DNA from: Pycnopodia helianthoides
Lineage: Eukaryota; Echinodermata; Asteroidea; Forcipulatida; Asteriidae
DNA length: 64,000 bases
NCBI GenBank assembly: GCA_032158295.1
Contig: CM063244.1
Location: 20,772,815 to 20,836,814, forward strand
Direction: 5' to 3'
Position numbers and translations under genes: made by a program. How positions within the stretch are numbered: position 1 is the first letter of the stretch; every line of letters starts with the position of its first letter. A model generated the notes under the pieces. That model had not been told where the DNA came from and did not search any database. It was given only the letters and a program-made list of their open reading frames with translations. Below, piece after piece: positions 24,601-29,850 of this stretch.

Positions 24601-27600
24601 GCGTGAGGAGCTTTTTAAACCATACCTTCAGATGGCACTACTGACCTATTTCCTGGTTCACCCATCTTGGTTTAATGCCCTTTTGTATCAGTACAAACCA
24701 AAGTGAGGCTGGGAGGACATAGTTCCTATAAGACGGCATCTTTTGGGGCAACTTGTTTTTTTTTTTAATTTGGGCCAAGTCAGGCGTTTTAGATTTTCTA
24801 CGCAGCCAAGTGGTTCACCGACCAATCAAGCAAGGAATTTGATAAAACTTCGCTTGCCTCACACAGTATTTACGCATAACGCATTATGTAGTTGTGCGTT
24901 AAAAAAATGACTATCATTGGCCTTGAAGATGGCCGACTTTACATGGTTTGACATCAAGTGGGAAACTCTATAAGCTGACCCCTTATCATTCCGATAAGAA
25001 TCTCACACGGTTTAGGTTCTCACGATGTTTGATACTGTGCCTGAGATTAACTGGCCAGTTGACGCTTCCAACATGTATGAGATGCAGCAGGCTCATGGTT
25101 TTAAGTATCTGATGTTATTCAAGCCGCCTTCATCGACATCAAAGCCATCAATATCTAATCAGCTCTAGTCTGCCAGGTTGGTCAATCCTGTCCACATCAA
25201 TAGCTTGTCTCACGAATCACACGGTAGAATTAAAATAAGTGGATAAGGGGCTTTCTTTCAAAATCTTGGCTTAGGCTCCGGGCTCCGTTTGATGCCGGAA
25301 ACACTGTGCAAAATGCACACTGCTCCTAAATTGACGACGGAGCCCAAGCCAGAGCCAGAGCCTAAGCCGAGGTTTGGGAAAAGGCCCTAAGTTGAATCTC
25401 TCGGTTCTCAATTGTCCCCTAGTAAAGTGAAGTAAGTTGGCCCTACATGTATTTGATGTTCAGGGCTTTGTTATCTGGAACTTAAAAACCTTGTCCAAAA
25501 AAGACATATTGCTAGCATATAATTTCATTGATACATGTAGCATGTCATTTTCATGATCATTGATGACTGCAAGCTTGGACAGTCGTTGAGTTTGGGATTT
25601 GGGATAAGATCGAACTGACAGATACCCTTTGACTGCACCACCCATAAGATTCCATTTCGTCTTCTTTTGGGTGATCTGCAGCCTGTTCAACGCCTGCTTG
25701 GAGATAGTGAAAGCATGCTGCCACCAGACCAAATCACAACACGTGCCCCGAGATCGCAGCTTTTTGAAGAAACTTGTTGTCACCTACTCCTCAGCCGAAG
25801 GATGATGATGATGAGGATGATGATGATGATGCAGTCCAAGGCATCTGCTTCAGGTTGGCAAAACTTAATGACAAATCATCCACAACCTAGCCGAAGATTG
25901 GCCTAGTCCAAGTCAGAAAAGCTGTATTCCCCCACCACTGATTCCTTCATTTGCTTCGTCCCATCTCTGTGATCCAGCCCATGCCAACGGAAACTGGTGG
26001 AGCCAAGGCGCAACCCTCGAGGCCCATTCATATTTGACGCAAGAGCAAATGCATGGCAGCTTCACACAGCATCGCCAAACCCCAGGAAATGGACTCTTCT
26101 CGGCTGAACTGTGCTCAATTATTGCAAATGTTGCAGAGTCAGACGAACCATGACCAAGCACCGGTACTCGGCAAATGTACCAAGGACATGAAGGTTCCCA
26201 AGGAACTACATCCGAGCCTTCATTTTGGAATGTACAAATTGTAGATATAAAGGTGCGATAGTTTCTGCATAATGTGTCAATAAATGGTGGTAGCACTTAG
26301 AGACTAACTGATTACAAAATATGCCCATGAGCTTTCGTAGCAACAACTGCTCCATCAAACCCAATAAAAGGGACAATCTACGGACAGTAATATAACTAAG
26401 AATATTACCAGAGCCCGATTTCATAGGGTTGCTTCTAAGCACAAAACTTAGCGAAACTAAATTTGCTTACCAGGAAAAGATTCCTGGCCAAAATACCATG
26501 AGGTATCCTGCTTACGTTTGCCAAGCAGAAAATTATAACATATTTGTACTTTTGTCTGCTTAAAGCAGCCACTGTAAAGTCGGGCCCTGTTTCAACATAA
26601 CGTAATACAAAAATTATTTTAAAGCAGACGACAGAAGAAAAAATTAGTTCAGGCAGCCTTCAACCTACCTGATTCTACACACTAAGTTCTCTGAACTACA
26701 TGTACATTTAAACAATAAGCCGTTTGTGAGTTAGATTTGATTAATGTCTGGTACAATGACTTGCCAAGTCCAAAGTTACCACTTAAACTTGAATTCCTCA
26801 CACTTTAGAAAGAGTTGCTATGTCAAATGATTCGAGCCAAGATTTTGTGTGTAAGAGACAGCAAACGCCCATACACAATTCGGAATGAATGTGTATAATA
26901 ATAATAATAATACAGCATTTATATAGCGCCTTATGCAAGGCCTCAAAGCGCTTCATAAAAGATACATAAAATCAGCAACTACAAATTACAGATGGAAAAC
27001 ACTCATAAACACTTCAACAATGGTACAATTGGTTCCAAGCTTTGCCTGCCTGGAGGTTGCTATAAGAAAAGCTTGCCCTGAATCATGTGACATAGCAACT
27101 GTCTCTATAGTCTGAGGAATTGATGTTTTAATGGGTACCTTGCGACTAAGCAAGTCATTGTGCCAGACATTATTCAAATCTAACTCGCAAATGGCTCATC
27201 GAAAAGACTTCTAAGATGTCTCTCTTGGAATGAGTAATCTATTATGTAATATGTAGATGAGTTATTAGTTATTTAGTAGTCCTATGACACAAAATTCTCA
27301 GTAGTTGAAATCAATTTTGTAATCTCGCTCATAATAATTTTATACTTCCCTTCGAAAACGGTGAAGTACAGAAAACGGCTGAGAACTTTGTTCTAGATTT
27401 ACGGTAAGGCCGTGTCCGAATTAGTGGCTGCAGCTTGATCATTACGTGAGCATGCACTGAAGAATAGGCTGCCCATAGCAACACCCTAAGCAACAGCCAC
27501 AGCTGAAGCCGCCCAGGTCTGGAATTTCAACTTTTGGAAGAGCAAGGCAATTTTTTTTATTTTGCAAAGGGCACTTTCATTGGAAAATATTAAAGTCTAT

Positions 27601-29822
27601 GTGAAACATTTGAAGGGGCACCAAGGCCAAGACTAGAGGCCATGGTCTCCGTGGTGTCCATTTAATTCCAGCCTGCCCGCCAATTCCAACACGGTCTAAC
27701 TCTCTAGTGGTTTTTAAAATTCTACTATGAATAAAGATTAAATTATAATCATACTTTCCTACAAAGTTTGTCCCATTCTATGCATCTAGTTCAAGCAACA
27801 TAAAGCAAGTGAGCTTTACTTCTCTCAAACAAATAACGTGTTTAGAAAAACGGACATAAAAGTCAACATGCCTACATTTTCACAAGTCGGGACCATTGAT
27901 CGAACAAAAAAAAAATTCATGCCACAACATGACAACATTAATCAGTTCAAACATACTGACTGGACACATACATTTAAACAAGTCATTCCTTCTTTCTGCA
28001 TATTAAACAATGACCCAAATCAATTTCCAAAGTGCCATGATGGGTAAAGTATGTTTCTTTTCAGACGGTAATCTGTTTAGATGATCAAACTTAATCTATG
28101 GGAAACATAAGAAATCATGTATGAATTCAATCAAATTTCGCATGACGAAAAAAAAAAATCAACCATAAAGAAATATAAACTAAGATCATGTCTGTATGAA
28201 TTAGGAACGACTGCATTCATAAATGAATCTAAAAAAAGTGACAGTAAATAGTGAAATTTATCTGCACTTACGCGTTGTTTCACCGCCCTCTTTAAGTGAA
28301 TGTAAGAAATGTAAAGGTATGAAATTATTCTTCAGGGAAAGAATGCCGGGTCGTGGAGGGGTGGTGTCTGCAGGAATAGGATTGTCAAGAATTAACCCCC
28401 AAACAGAAAGAATAAGGAATAAATAACCCAATACACCAATAAAACTAAATAAATTTAAAATATATATATATATATATTAACTAAAAAATAGTTGCCATAA
28501 AAATAGTACAATAAAAAGTGTACAAACAATAATTCAATAAACAAATATACAGTAACAGACCACTACTTAAACAATAAATAAAAGGTTGTTTTTGTTAGTA
28601 GTTGTCATTAACTAAAACATTAAATCAAATCCCTTCTCAAAAACATACACTTCAACAAGTAGAACTAAATCGGGTCTATAAAAAATATAATAAATAAATT
28701 AAAAATTAAAAAATTAAAAACCTTCAAGCATTTTTTTCAACAACAGTTTCAATATCAGAAGGGACCGTGAAGAATAACAAAAAAAACGATCATTCCAAGA
28801 CAGGGTCCAATTCCATAGAGCTGCTTAAGCACAAAGAGTAGCTACTTAGCAAAACAAAATTATGCTCGCTAGAATAAGGCTACCAGCCAAAATAGCATGT
28901 CACTTGTACTATCTGTGACTGGTATCCTGCTCAATTTTGCGTGCAGAAAATTGTTAAGTAATAGACCTTTCCATTGTTGATAAACAAACCGCGCTGGTTG
29001 GCATGGAAGGCCGAATGTTAGCAAAACACTCAATCGTGTTAATAGATGTTTCAACAAAATTTTAACATTTTCTGCAAACTTTCAACTAAGTAAAGTACCT
29101 CTCATGATTGGTTGCTTTGTTTCCAACAAATTCAACACTATTTTGAATATTTGTGTAACATTGTTAAAAACTGTGGCGATCTGTTGTTTGTTTTGCATTT
29201 ATGGCTTTCCATAGTTTTCCGGCCTCGGTTGGCAAAAACTCGGGCTGTGACGTTGCAATAGGAAGGTCTATAGTTTCTGCTTAGGCAACTCTGTGAAAAT
29301 GAGCCCAGGTTGAAATACTAGAGTCCAAATCAGAATGTACACTTTCACAAGGCAGACCTGGATATTTGTCTTCGAGCGGGCAAGGCCATTTTCATCAAGC
29401 GCATGACACTTTTATTGAAAACTCTTAAAGTCTGTTGAAACTTCTGAATGGGCACCAAGGCCAAGACCAGGTCAACAGAGGTCATAGCCTTAATGTAATA
29501 CCTGGCCTGAAAAGGTATCTTCTTAACTTTGCCCTACCTACCTCCATCGTAAAACTATAAATCCACTAAAAATACACCGTATAATTACATAAGTTTGTGA
29601 ATAAAAAAACAACTCAGGAAATTTAAAATTAAAATCTCAACAAAATCAGAATTACATAGTAAAACAAATTTAAGTTACCCATGATCGAAAAAAAAATCCT
29701 TATTAACTGAAAATCATAGAAAATACATTTAAAAAACTTGAAGCAAAAGACTTACGTTGACCATGTGTGCAAAGAATGAATAATGTGCAGACAGCAACAC
29801 ACAACATGTGTCTTGTGTCCAT
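472..29822 (-). CDS. L1CAM-like: L1CAM/neuroglian-type cell adhesion molecule, 5' part of gene (18 exons, 3' end off window)
   Basis: Joined exons, given high to low coordinate: 29822-29756, 19214-19167, 16624-16519, 15622-15453, 14493-14218, 13163-13058, 10293-10106, 9539-9402, 8876-8727, 8401-8271, 7741-7576, 6919-6614, 6223-5847, 4757-4532, 3124-3006, 2261-2078, 1126-1007, 648-472. They total 3055 nt, about 1018 residues, with no stop at any junction. Domain order is signal peptide (1-22), acidic insert (23-38), Ig1 to Ig6 (39-617), FN3-1 to FN3-4 (618-1018). This is the L1-family order (L1CAM, NrCAM, neurofascin, CHL1, fly neuroglian). Family members are cell-surface homophilic or heterophilic adhesion proteins, used in axon growth and epithelial septate junctions, that bind ankyrin through a tail not present here. 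Diagnostic stretches are SPPKITKQSETYLVF in Ig1, TPYWENKP at the start of Ig4 and PYDQNGPGFKYYIKWRE in FN3-2. Vertebrate paralogue assignment is not meaningful. Contactin or Dscam relatives are less likely because of the six-Ig layout. Confidence 0.93.
649..1006 (-). other. Intron 17
   Basis: A 358-bp intron between exons 17 and 18 with consensus ends. I see no repeat or other structure in it. Confidence 0.85.
1007..1126 (-). CDS. L1CAM-like: Exon 17: FN3-4, N-terminal half
   Basis: Residues 920-959. VRALSDRLYVTWAEPALPNG continues VITGYNLSYSEG, a textbook FN3 start with the core tryptophan and PNG turn. NLS at N954 is a possible N-glycosylation sequon. The donor is GTAAGC in phase 1; the acceptor is GTTACAG. 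Confidence 0.92.
1127..2077 (-). other. Intron 16 with a nested 59/25-bp duplication
   Basis: The intron is unremarkable apart from 1382-1499, where a 25-bp unit (ending AAGACCGTGCAACGAT) occurs at 1389, 1414, 1448 and 1473, arranged as two 59-bp blocks. CAATGTTG at 1379 and CAACATTG near 1504 form a short inverted pair around the array. Confidence 0.75.
2078..2261 (-). CDS. L1CAM-like: Exon 16: FN3-3, C-terminal half with an extra cysteine pair
   Basis: Residues 859-919. VYSSMADAQAQGQEPTE is followed by CPPDAEC (C876 and C882), then the strands GLTPFQTYSFQVAVKNGQKE. FN3 domains usually lack disulfides, so two cysteines six residues apart are notable. The donor is GTATGT in phase 1. Confidence 0.91.
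2262..3005 (-). other. Intron 15 containing a dispersed repeat copy (family R2)
   Basis: About 2560-2892 carries a dispersed repeat recognised by TTCTGGCAGGCAAGATAC, TCAGACAGTGCAATCTC and GGAAGTCCAGGCTCT. Related copies lie at 3387-3840 and 37590-37876. The segment 2320-2490 has several AGGGAGAT-like short motifs of no clear meaning. Confidence 0.7.
3006..3124 (-). CDS. L1CAM-like: Exon 15: FN3-3, N-terminal half
   Basis: Residues 819-858. ASPQNVKVEAEDTPGVVKVT leads to WEPIPPESINGKLQAFL, the W.P.P....NG.L pattern of L1-family FN3-3. The donor is GTAAAT in phase 0. The acceptor is CCCACAG. Confidence 0.92.
3181..3373 (+). mobile_element. GGGCCC-ended palindromic element (family R1), copy 1
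   Basis: It begins GGGCCCAATTTCATAAAG and ends with the complement, ATGAAAATGGGCCC. It contains GTGGGGTACCAGTCGCAAC and TTGGCTGGTAGCAAG, which recur in the other copies. There is no coding capacity; read as a non-autonomous DNA element. Confidence 0.75.
3569..3824 (+). repeat. 128-bp direct tandem duplication
   Basis: Two nearly identical 128-bp units (3569-3696 and 3697-3824), both spanning AAGTTTATACAAATCAGAC to TCTTTTGT(G/A)AACATGT. The copies differ at only a few bases, so the duplication is young. It lies inside an R2 dispersed repeat. Confidence 0.9.
3853..4174 (+). mobile_element. GGGCCC-ended element (family R1), copy 2
   Basis: It starts TTTCATAGAGCATTAAGCAG and ends GCTTAAGCAGCTCTATGCAA before TTTGGCCC. 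Internal TTGGCTGGTAACC occurs twice, suggesting two partial copies joined or a longer subtype. Confidence 0.65.
4281..4316 (+). other. G-rich tract, G-quadruplex candidate
   Basis: Runs of 4-10 G are separated by single A residues. On the gene's strand this is a C-rich intronic tract. Confidence 0.7.
4532..4757 (-). CDS. L1CAM-like: Exon 14: rest of FN3-2
   Basis: Residues 744-818. PYDQNGPGFKYYIKWRE corresponds to the NGPGF-Y.V.WR motif typical of L1-family FN3-2. It ends with VEVMYKNDMGDGPAAKE and TGFTGEG. The donor is read as GTACGT in phase 1, which joins correctly to FN3-3. An upstream GCAGTA could act as a GC donor only with a frame change. Confidence 0.92.
4758..5846 (-). other. Intron 13 with a tRNA-derived SINE
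   Basis: The SINE occupies 4879-5080. From 5081 to 5800 I see no repeats or genes. A poly-C/poly-A junction lies at about 5806-5824, just upstream of the exon 13 donor. Confidence 0.8.
4879..5080 (-). mobile_element. tRNA-derived SINE (type S1), copy 1
   Basis: On the minus strand it reads CTGACTGGCACC, a spacer, then GGGCTAGATAGCTCAGTTGG and TAGAGCGC, and GGTTCAAATCCCGC, then a tail ending TTTACCCAGTCAGTTTCC. A box and B box of a pol III tRNA promoter are both clear. The acceptor and anticodon arms do not pair properly, so this is not a working tRNA. Confidence 0.8.
5847..6223 (-). CDS. L1CAM-like: Exon 13: FN3-1 complete plus start of FN3-2
   Basis: Residues 618-743. FN3-1 runs from APSNVIVSQRADDSDTM through LAWDIGDDGNSPITNYIISY, with W-containing strands and the YRFQVVAVNAIGNSQPS end strand. 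The exon continues into FN3-2 (EEPENVVIEPTEPGKMRVEW) and ends in phase 0 before GTAAGT. An exon covering one whole FN3 domain and the first strands of the next is longer than the usual two-exons-per-domain layout. Confidence 0.93.
6224..6613 (-). other. Intron 12
   Basis: 390 bp, AT-rich, with a poly-C/poly-A junction around 6340-6358. I see nothing else in it. Confidence 0.85.
6614..6919 (-). CDS. L1CAM-like: Exon 12: Ig6, whole domain in one exon
   Basis: Residues 516-617 in one 306-nt exon. GTKILIGPQKSITVVEDED matches the L1-family Ig6 start (AT.I..GP). C540 (AVISCEITHD), W554 (EVTWTRD) and C599 (GTYTCKAVTEMDEVED) form the core. The donor is GTAAGC in phase 1. Vertebrate Ig6 is normally split, so this is another fused exon. 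No RGD is present, although some vertebrate Ig6 domains carry one. Confidence 0.93.
6920..7575 (-). other. Intron 11 with a perfect 26-bp inverted repeat
   Basis: Arms at 7244-7269 and 7464-7489 are exact reverse complements (GTGCACAGCCACAATCATGG...). About 194 bp separates them, and a weaker inner pairing (ATGAACAACA with TGTTGTTCAT) extends the symmetry. Confidence 0.85.
7576..7741 (-). CDS. L1CAM-like: Exon 11: Ig5, C-terminal half
   Basis: Residues 461-515. The frame requires the acceptor CAACAG, giving LATGGKVDIVEDGN; the nearby TTAG, 4 nt further in, would shift the frame. C497 lies in EDSGDYTCSVSNGFGEV and completes Ig5. The donor is GTAAGT in phase 1. Confidence 0.9.
7742..8270 (-). 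other. Intron 10 with a GGCCGT-ended inverted-repeat element
   Basis: The element is 8098-8235. The remainder (7742-8097) is featureless AT-rich intron. Confidence 0.75.
8098..8235 (+). mobile_element. Small inverted-repeat element rich in GGCTACGGCT motifs
   Basis: The left end has GGCCGTGAATAGACAGCTAT then GGCTACGGCTGG. The right end carries the complement, AGCCATAGCCGTAGCTGTAG, and closes TTCGGATACGGCC. A diverged relative is at 27405-27515. Confidence 0.65.
8271..8401 (-). CDS. L1CAM-like: Exon 10: Ig5, N-terminal half
   Basis: Residues 417-460. IPAEVSDAPQSDFVTVEGKN leads to C442 (IELVCAGQGSPKP) and W454 (VVSWIFKGEK). The donor is GTAATT in phase 0. The acceptor is CTGCAG. Confidence 0.92.
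8402..8726 (-). other. Intron 9, mostly a SINE
   Basis: A plus-strand tRNA-Leu-derived SINE fills 8421-8640. Only short flanks remain. Confidence 0.8.
8421..8640 (+). mobile_element. tRNA-Leu(CAA)-derived SINE (type S2)
   Basis: The tRNA-like head at about 8437-8523 has a B box (GGTTCGAGTTCC) and an anticodon arm CCGGA-CTCAAGC-TCTGG that pairs with one G-T wobble, giving anticodon CAA (Leu), plus a long variable region. The body carries TGTCCTTGAGCAAGATACTT and CGATGGGACATTAAGCC, motifs shared by tRNA-Leu SINE bodies in many animals as far as I recall. Confidence 0.75.
8727..8876 (-). CDS. L1CAM-like: Exon 9: Ig4, C-terminal half
   Basis: Residues 367-416. The strand GRVTIREAIPEDSAVYQC carries C398, followed by VGENEYGEVSASGFVNVQ. 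The donor is GTAAGT in phase 1. The intron upstream ends with a clean TTTTGCTCAG acceptor. Confidence 0.92.
8877..9401 (-). other. Intron 8
   Basis: Contains a short AAC-rich run near 8915-8930 and an AAT microsatellite at 9338-9360. No other structure seen. Confidence 0.8.
9402..9539 (-). CDS. L1CAM-like: Exon 8: Ig4, N-terminal half
   Basis: Residues 321-366. It starts TPYWENKPEDVNVV, a strong L1-family signature (A-PYW...P) at the Ig3/Ig4 boundary. C344 (ELICQVAG) and W356 (SVSWLING) are present. The sequon NDS at N337 is a possible N-glycosylation site. The donor is GTATGT in phase 1. Confidence 0.92.
9540..10105 (-). other. Intron 7 with dispersed repeat R5
   Basis: 9920-10080 holds a repeat (TTCCCTTTATCCAATAACAG ... 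AAAAAGGAACCAGACTAT) whose second copy is at 31950-32105. The rest is plain. Confidence 0.75.
10106..10293 (-). CDS. L1CAM-like: Exon 7: Ig3, C-terminal half
   Basis: Residues 258-320. W265 (EITWSKEG) and C301 (GTYTCAASNGAG) complete Ig3, and the exon ends in the strand TFSLTVIVK. The donor is taken as G|GTAACC because only this phase joins to the TPYWENKP start of Ig4. A GTAAAG four codons earlier in the text is another GT but would break the frame. Confidence 0.92.
10372..10522 (+). mobile_element. 151-bp inverted-repeat element
   Basis: Ends are about 36-bp inverted repeats with a few mismatches: GATTGCAA...GTCATTAACCACCATCTTTG on the left and its complement ending TTGCAATC on the right. 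The centre has CACGCGTGTACGCGCTACGC. It is a MITE-like remnant without coding capacity. Confidence 0.75.
10735..12973 (+). mobile_element. TTAA-type MITE split by a later insertion
   Basis: The left end is CTAAAGGGAAGGTACACG and the right end is the complement of CTAAAGGCAAAGTATACC. Removing 11035-12900 leaves about 373 bp, close to the 361-bp intact relative at 47049-47409 that shares TTGGTAATTACTC and ATAAAAACTTACT near its left end. Confidence 0.7.
11035..12900 (+). mobile_element. 1866-bp TA-flanked element with iterated GGGGTAAAAACGCCC motif
   Basis: Terminal inverted repeats of 24 bp start GGGTAAACTGGGGTAAAAAC on the left, with the exact complement at 12877-12900. TA flanks both ends (11033-11034, 12901-12902), as for Tc1/mariner-type insertion. 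The 15-bp motif GGGGTAAAAACGCCC occurs at 11044, 11061 and 11457 (forward), 11423, 12677 and 12877 (reverse), and once imperfectly at 12699. There is no open reading frame of note, so it is non-autonomous. A fragment of repeat R3 lies at 12290-12425. Confidence 0.8.
13058..13163 (-). CDS. L1CAM-like: Exon 6: Ig2-Ig3 linker and Ig3, N-terminal half
   Basis: Residues 223-258. The linker VEVVPSRPASFVYTPPASV is followed by the first Ig3 strands with C253 in RVKCMAEGY. The acceptor is CAG after TTTTCTTTGA and the donor is GTGAGT in phase 2. It fits the family pattern of a proline-rich Ig2-Ig3 hinge, the bend of the Ig1-4 horseshoe known in this family. Confidence 0.9.
13594..13788 (-). mobile_element. 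tRNA-derived SINE (type S1), copy 2
   Basis: Same architecture as 4879-5080: GGGGCTAGATAGCTCAGTTG with TGGAGCACCGG on the minus strand, GGTTCAAATTCCGC B box, and both flanking segments including CTGACTGG-type ends. It is diverged from copy 1. Confidence 0.8.
13892..13968 (-). mobile_element. Truncated S1 SINE (tail only)
   Basis: Carries GTAATAAACCGC, AAGGAAACTGACTGGG and GAGCAAAGAAAAATTA, the tail of the S1 SINE, without the tRNA-like part. Confidence 0.7.
14218..14493 (-). CDS. L1CAM-like: Exon 5: Ig2, whole domain in one exon
   Basis: Residues 131-222 in a single 276-nt exon. Key residues are C148 (AVIPCNN), W161 (SVFWTDD) and C200 (NYQCNIKND). The VSVDPEFNLRFSNIK segment resembles the L1-family Ig2 strand where a bulky NLYFANV-like motif is typical. 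In vertebrate family members this domain is usually spread over two exons, so the single exon implies intron loss here or gain there. The donor is read as G|GTTGGT in phase 1; a GTATCC 4 nt downstream is a weaker alternative. Confidence 0.91.
14494..15452 (-). other. Intron 4 with a degenerate ~110-bp direct repeat
   Basis: Two units (about 14960-15060 and 15065-15155) share TATGACTAATGGCCTGA and CCTATCAGCACTGACCCC. Weaker echoes (CCTAGTCCTTC) continue to 15360. A poly-C/poly-A junction lies at 15151-15172. Confidence 0.7.
15453..15622 (-). CDS. L1CAM-like: Exon 4: Ig1, C-terminal half
   Basis: Residues 74-130. It carries the core tryptophan W77 (YRWQKDG) and the second cysteine C111 in EGVYRCFAENQYG, completing Ig1. 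The donor is GTACGT in phase 1. The acceptor CAG after a T-rich tract is clear. The neighbouring repeat (15727-15967) starts about 100 bp upstream in the intron and does not touch the exon. Confidence 0.93.
15623..16518 (-). other. Intron 3 with an R1 element
   Basis: 15727-15967 is an R1-family copy. 15968-16518 shows nothing I recognise apart from a T-rich stretch before the exon 3 donor. Confidence 0.75.
15727..15967 (+). mobile_element. GGGCCC-ended element (family R1), copy 3
   Basis: The left arm GGAATTTCATGGCTCTGCTT and right arm AAGCAGAGCCATGAAATT are inverted repeats, and the right end closes GGGCCC. The interior differs from other copies. Confidence 0.7.
16519..16624 (-). CDS. L1CAM-like: Exon 3: Ig1, N-terminal half
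   Basis: Residues 39-74, entered in phase 1 and left in phase 2. SPPKITKQSETYLVF matches the start of L1-family Ig1, where a PP.I..QS pattern precedes the first strand. The first Ig1 cysteine is C65 in EIVCQAVGTPDP. The donor is GTAAGT. Ig1 is split between this exon and the next, the usual two-exon arrangement for this domain. Confidence 0.92.
16625..19166 (-). other. Intron 2 (microexon to Ig1) with a tRNA-like cluster
   Basis: 16745-17131 holds tRNA-like units (separate entry). 17287-17315 is a GTT microsatellite. 18199-18211 and 18391-18407 are GT runs bracketing a segment in which ACAAAAGAG(A)GACAATAGG and GGTCCCCG repeat. 18480-18790 has several degenerate GGATCAGA(C/T)C motifs. 19021-19110 is G-rich. 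Confidence 0.7.
16745..17131. mobile_element. Head-to-head pair of tRNA-derived SINEs (type S3) with two more B-box-like units between
   Basis: The minus-strand copy (16745-16880) reads GGTGGTCTACTGGTTAAGAG, CTGCTCAAGAATGGC, GGTTTGAATCCCACC, then a CCTGTGG...CACAGG hairpin. The plus-strand copy (about 16995-17131) has GATGGTCTCGCGGTAAGAC, CTGCTCCAGAATGGC and GGTTCGAATCCCATGC. Between them, AGTTCGAATCC (plus, near 16897) and its reverse (near 16972) form a second inverted pair. Anticodon stems are weak, so these are not functional tRNAs. Confidence 0.7.
19167..19214 (-). CDS. L1CAM-like: Exon 2: 48-nt acidic microexon between signal peptide and Ig1
   Basis: This small exon has consensus ends (acceptor ATAG, donor GTAGGC), is phase 1 on both sides and is exactly 48 nt, so it can be included or skipped without changing frame. 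It encodes DTTAMPDPSNGDEDDG-like acidic, proline- and glycine-containing sequence (residues 23-38) with no Ig fold. In vertebrate L1CAM and neurofascin a neuron-specific mini-exon lies at this same place. The parallel is positional; the peptide is not alike. Flanking introns are 10.5 kb and 2.5 kb. The exon is supported by frame and splice sites only, since its length is too small for similarity. Confidence 0.75.
20030..20205 (+). mobile_element. R1 element, copy 4
   Basis: Starts GTGAAATTTCACAAAGCTGT, contains GTGGGACGCCAGTCGCACC and TTGGCTGGTAACCTGC, and ends GCTTTATGAAAGTGGGC. Confidence 0.65.
23811..24040 (+). repeat. 120-bp direct duplication
   Basis: Units start at 23811 and 23931 with ATAGCAGCAG(C/G)TTTTGAATT and end TTTGTTTGTTATGAGTGTT. 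The second carries small insertions (ATACACACTG, TATA). Confidence 0.85.
25245..25390 (+). mobile_element. GC-rich inverted-repeat element (GGCTTAGGCTC)
   Basis: Left AGGGGCTTTC...CTTGGCTTAGGCTCCGG, right GAGCCTAAGCCGAGGTTTGG...AAGGCCCT. Arms pair over about 50 bp with gaps. The interior CTCCGTTTGATGCCGG...GACGGAGCCC extends the symmetry. Confidence 0.7.
26410..26586 (+). mobile_element. R1 element, copy 5
   Basis: Starts GCCCGATTTCATAGGGTTGC and ends AAGTCGGGCCC. It contains GCTTACCAGG and a GCCAAAATACCATGAGG segment. Confidence 0.6.
27405..27515 (+). mobile_element. Diverged GGCCGTGTCCGAATT element
   Basis: The left end AAGGCCGTGTCCGAATTAGT followed by GGCTGCAGCTTGATC matches the right end of the 8098-8235 element in reverse. 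Its own right arm (CACAGCTGAAGCCGCC) is degraded. Confidence 0.5.
27510..27690 (+). repeat. Dispersed repeat R4, copy 1
   Basis: Contains TTTTGCAAAGGGCACTTTCA, GGGGCACCAAGGCCAAGACT and CCATTTAATTCCAGCCTGCC. Copies at 29345-29515 and 48460-48620 share these in the same order; a short echo (GGGGCACCGAGGCAATGATC) lies at 61737. Confidence 0.75.
28801..29310 (+). mobile_element. R1 element, copy 6, split by a 313-bp insertion
   Basis: The left half (28801-28960) starts GGGTCCAATTCCATAGAGCT and stops in GCAGAAAATTGTTAAG. The right half (29274-29310) resumes TTTCTGCTTAGGCAACTCTG and ends GAGCCCAGG. The insert 28961-29273 has ends ATAGACCTTTCC and GGAAGGTCTAT. Confidence 0.7.
28961..29273 (+). mobile_element. 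Nested element with ATAGACCTT ends
   Basis: Terminal inverted repeats ATAGACCTTTCC-ATTG and CAATAGGAAGGTCTAT. The same end motif bounds 40505-40690. It interrupts an R1 copy, so it inserted later. No coding capacity. Confidence 0.65.
29345..29515 (+). repeat. Dispersed repeat R4, copy 2
   Basis: Carries GGGCAAGGCCATTTTCATCA, GGGCACCAAGGCCAAGACCA and TAATACCTGGCCTG, colinear with the other R4 copies. Confidence 0.7.
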
Positions 29823-29850
29823 CTTGGATTTTTTGTCTCAAAACCAAAAC
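29756..29850 (-). CDS. L1CAM-like: Exon 1 (first coding): 5' UTR end, start codon and signal peptide
   Basis: The start codon is at 29822-29820. The peptide begins MDTRHMLCVAVCTLFILC and ends THGQ, a short polar start, a hydrophobic core and a plausible cleavage region, so the protein is secreted or type I membrane. The donor GTAAGT follows 29756 in phase 1. Upstream of the ATG are only 28 nt before a good acceptor (pyrimidine tract ending CTGCAG), so 29823-29850 is read as the last piece of a 5' UTR spliced from an exon further right. A second in-frame ATG at codon 6 would leave a shorter signal peptide. Confidence 0.88.

Larger units (their letters stand above)
19215..29755 (-). other. Intron 1 (signal-peptide exon to microexon), 10.5 kb
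   Basis: No credible exon or RNA gene was found. Contents I can name: R1 copies at 20030-20205, 26410-26586 and 28801-29310; a 120-bp duplication at 23811-24040; a GC-rich inverted-repeat element at 25245-25390; ATG/ATGATG runs at 25800-25831; AAT run at 26897-26912; R4 repeats at 27510-27690 and 29345-29515; AT run at 28461-28478. The stretches 20206-23790 and 24041-25240 show only AT-rich sequence and frequent TACATGTA palindromes. Confidence 0.7.

Noticed and set aside
25800..25835. CRISPR-like or coding repeat
   Set aside because: A plain ATG/ATGATG microsatellite.
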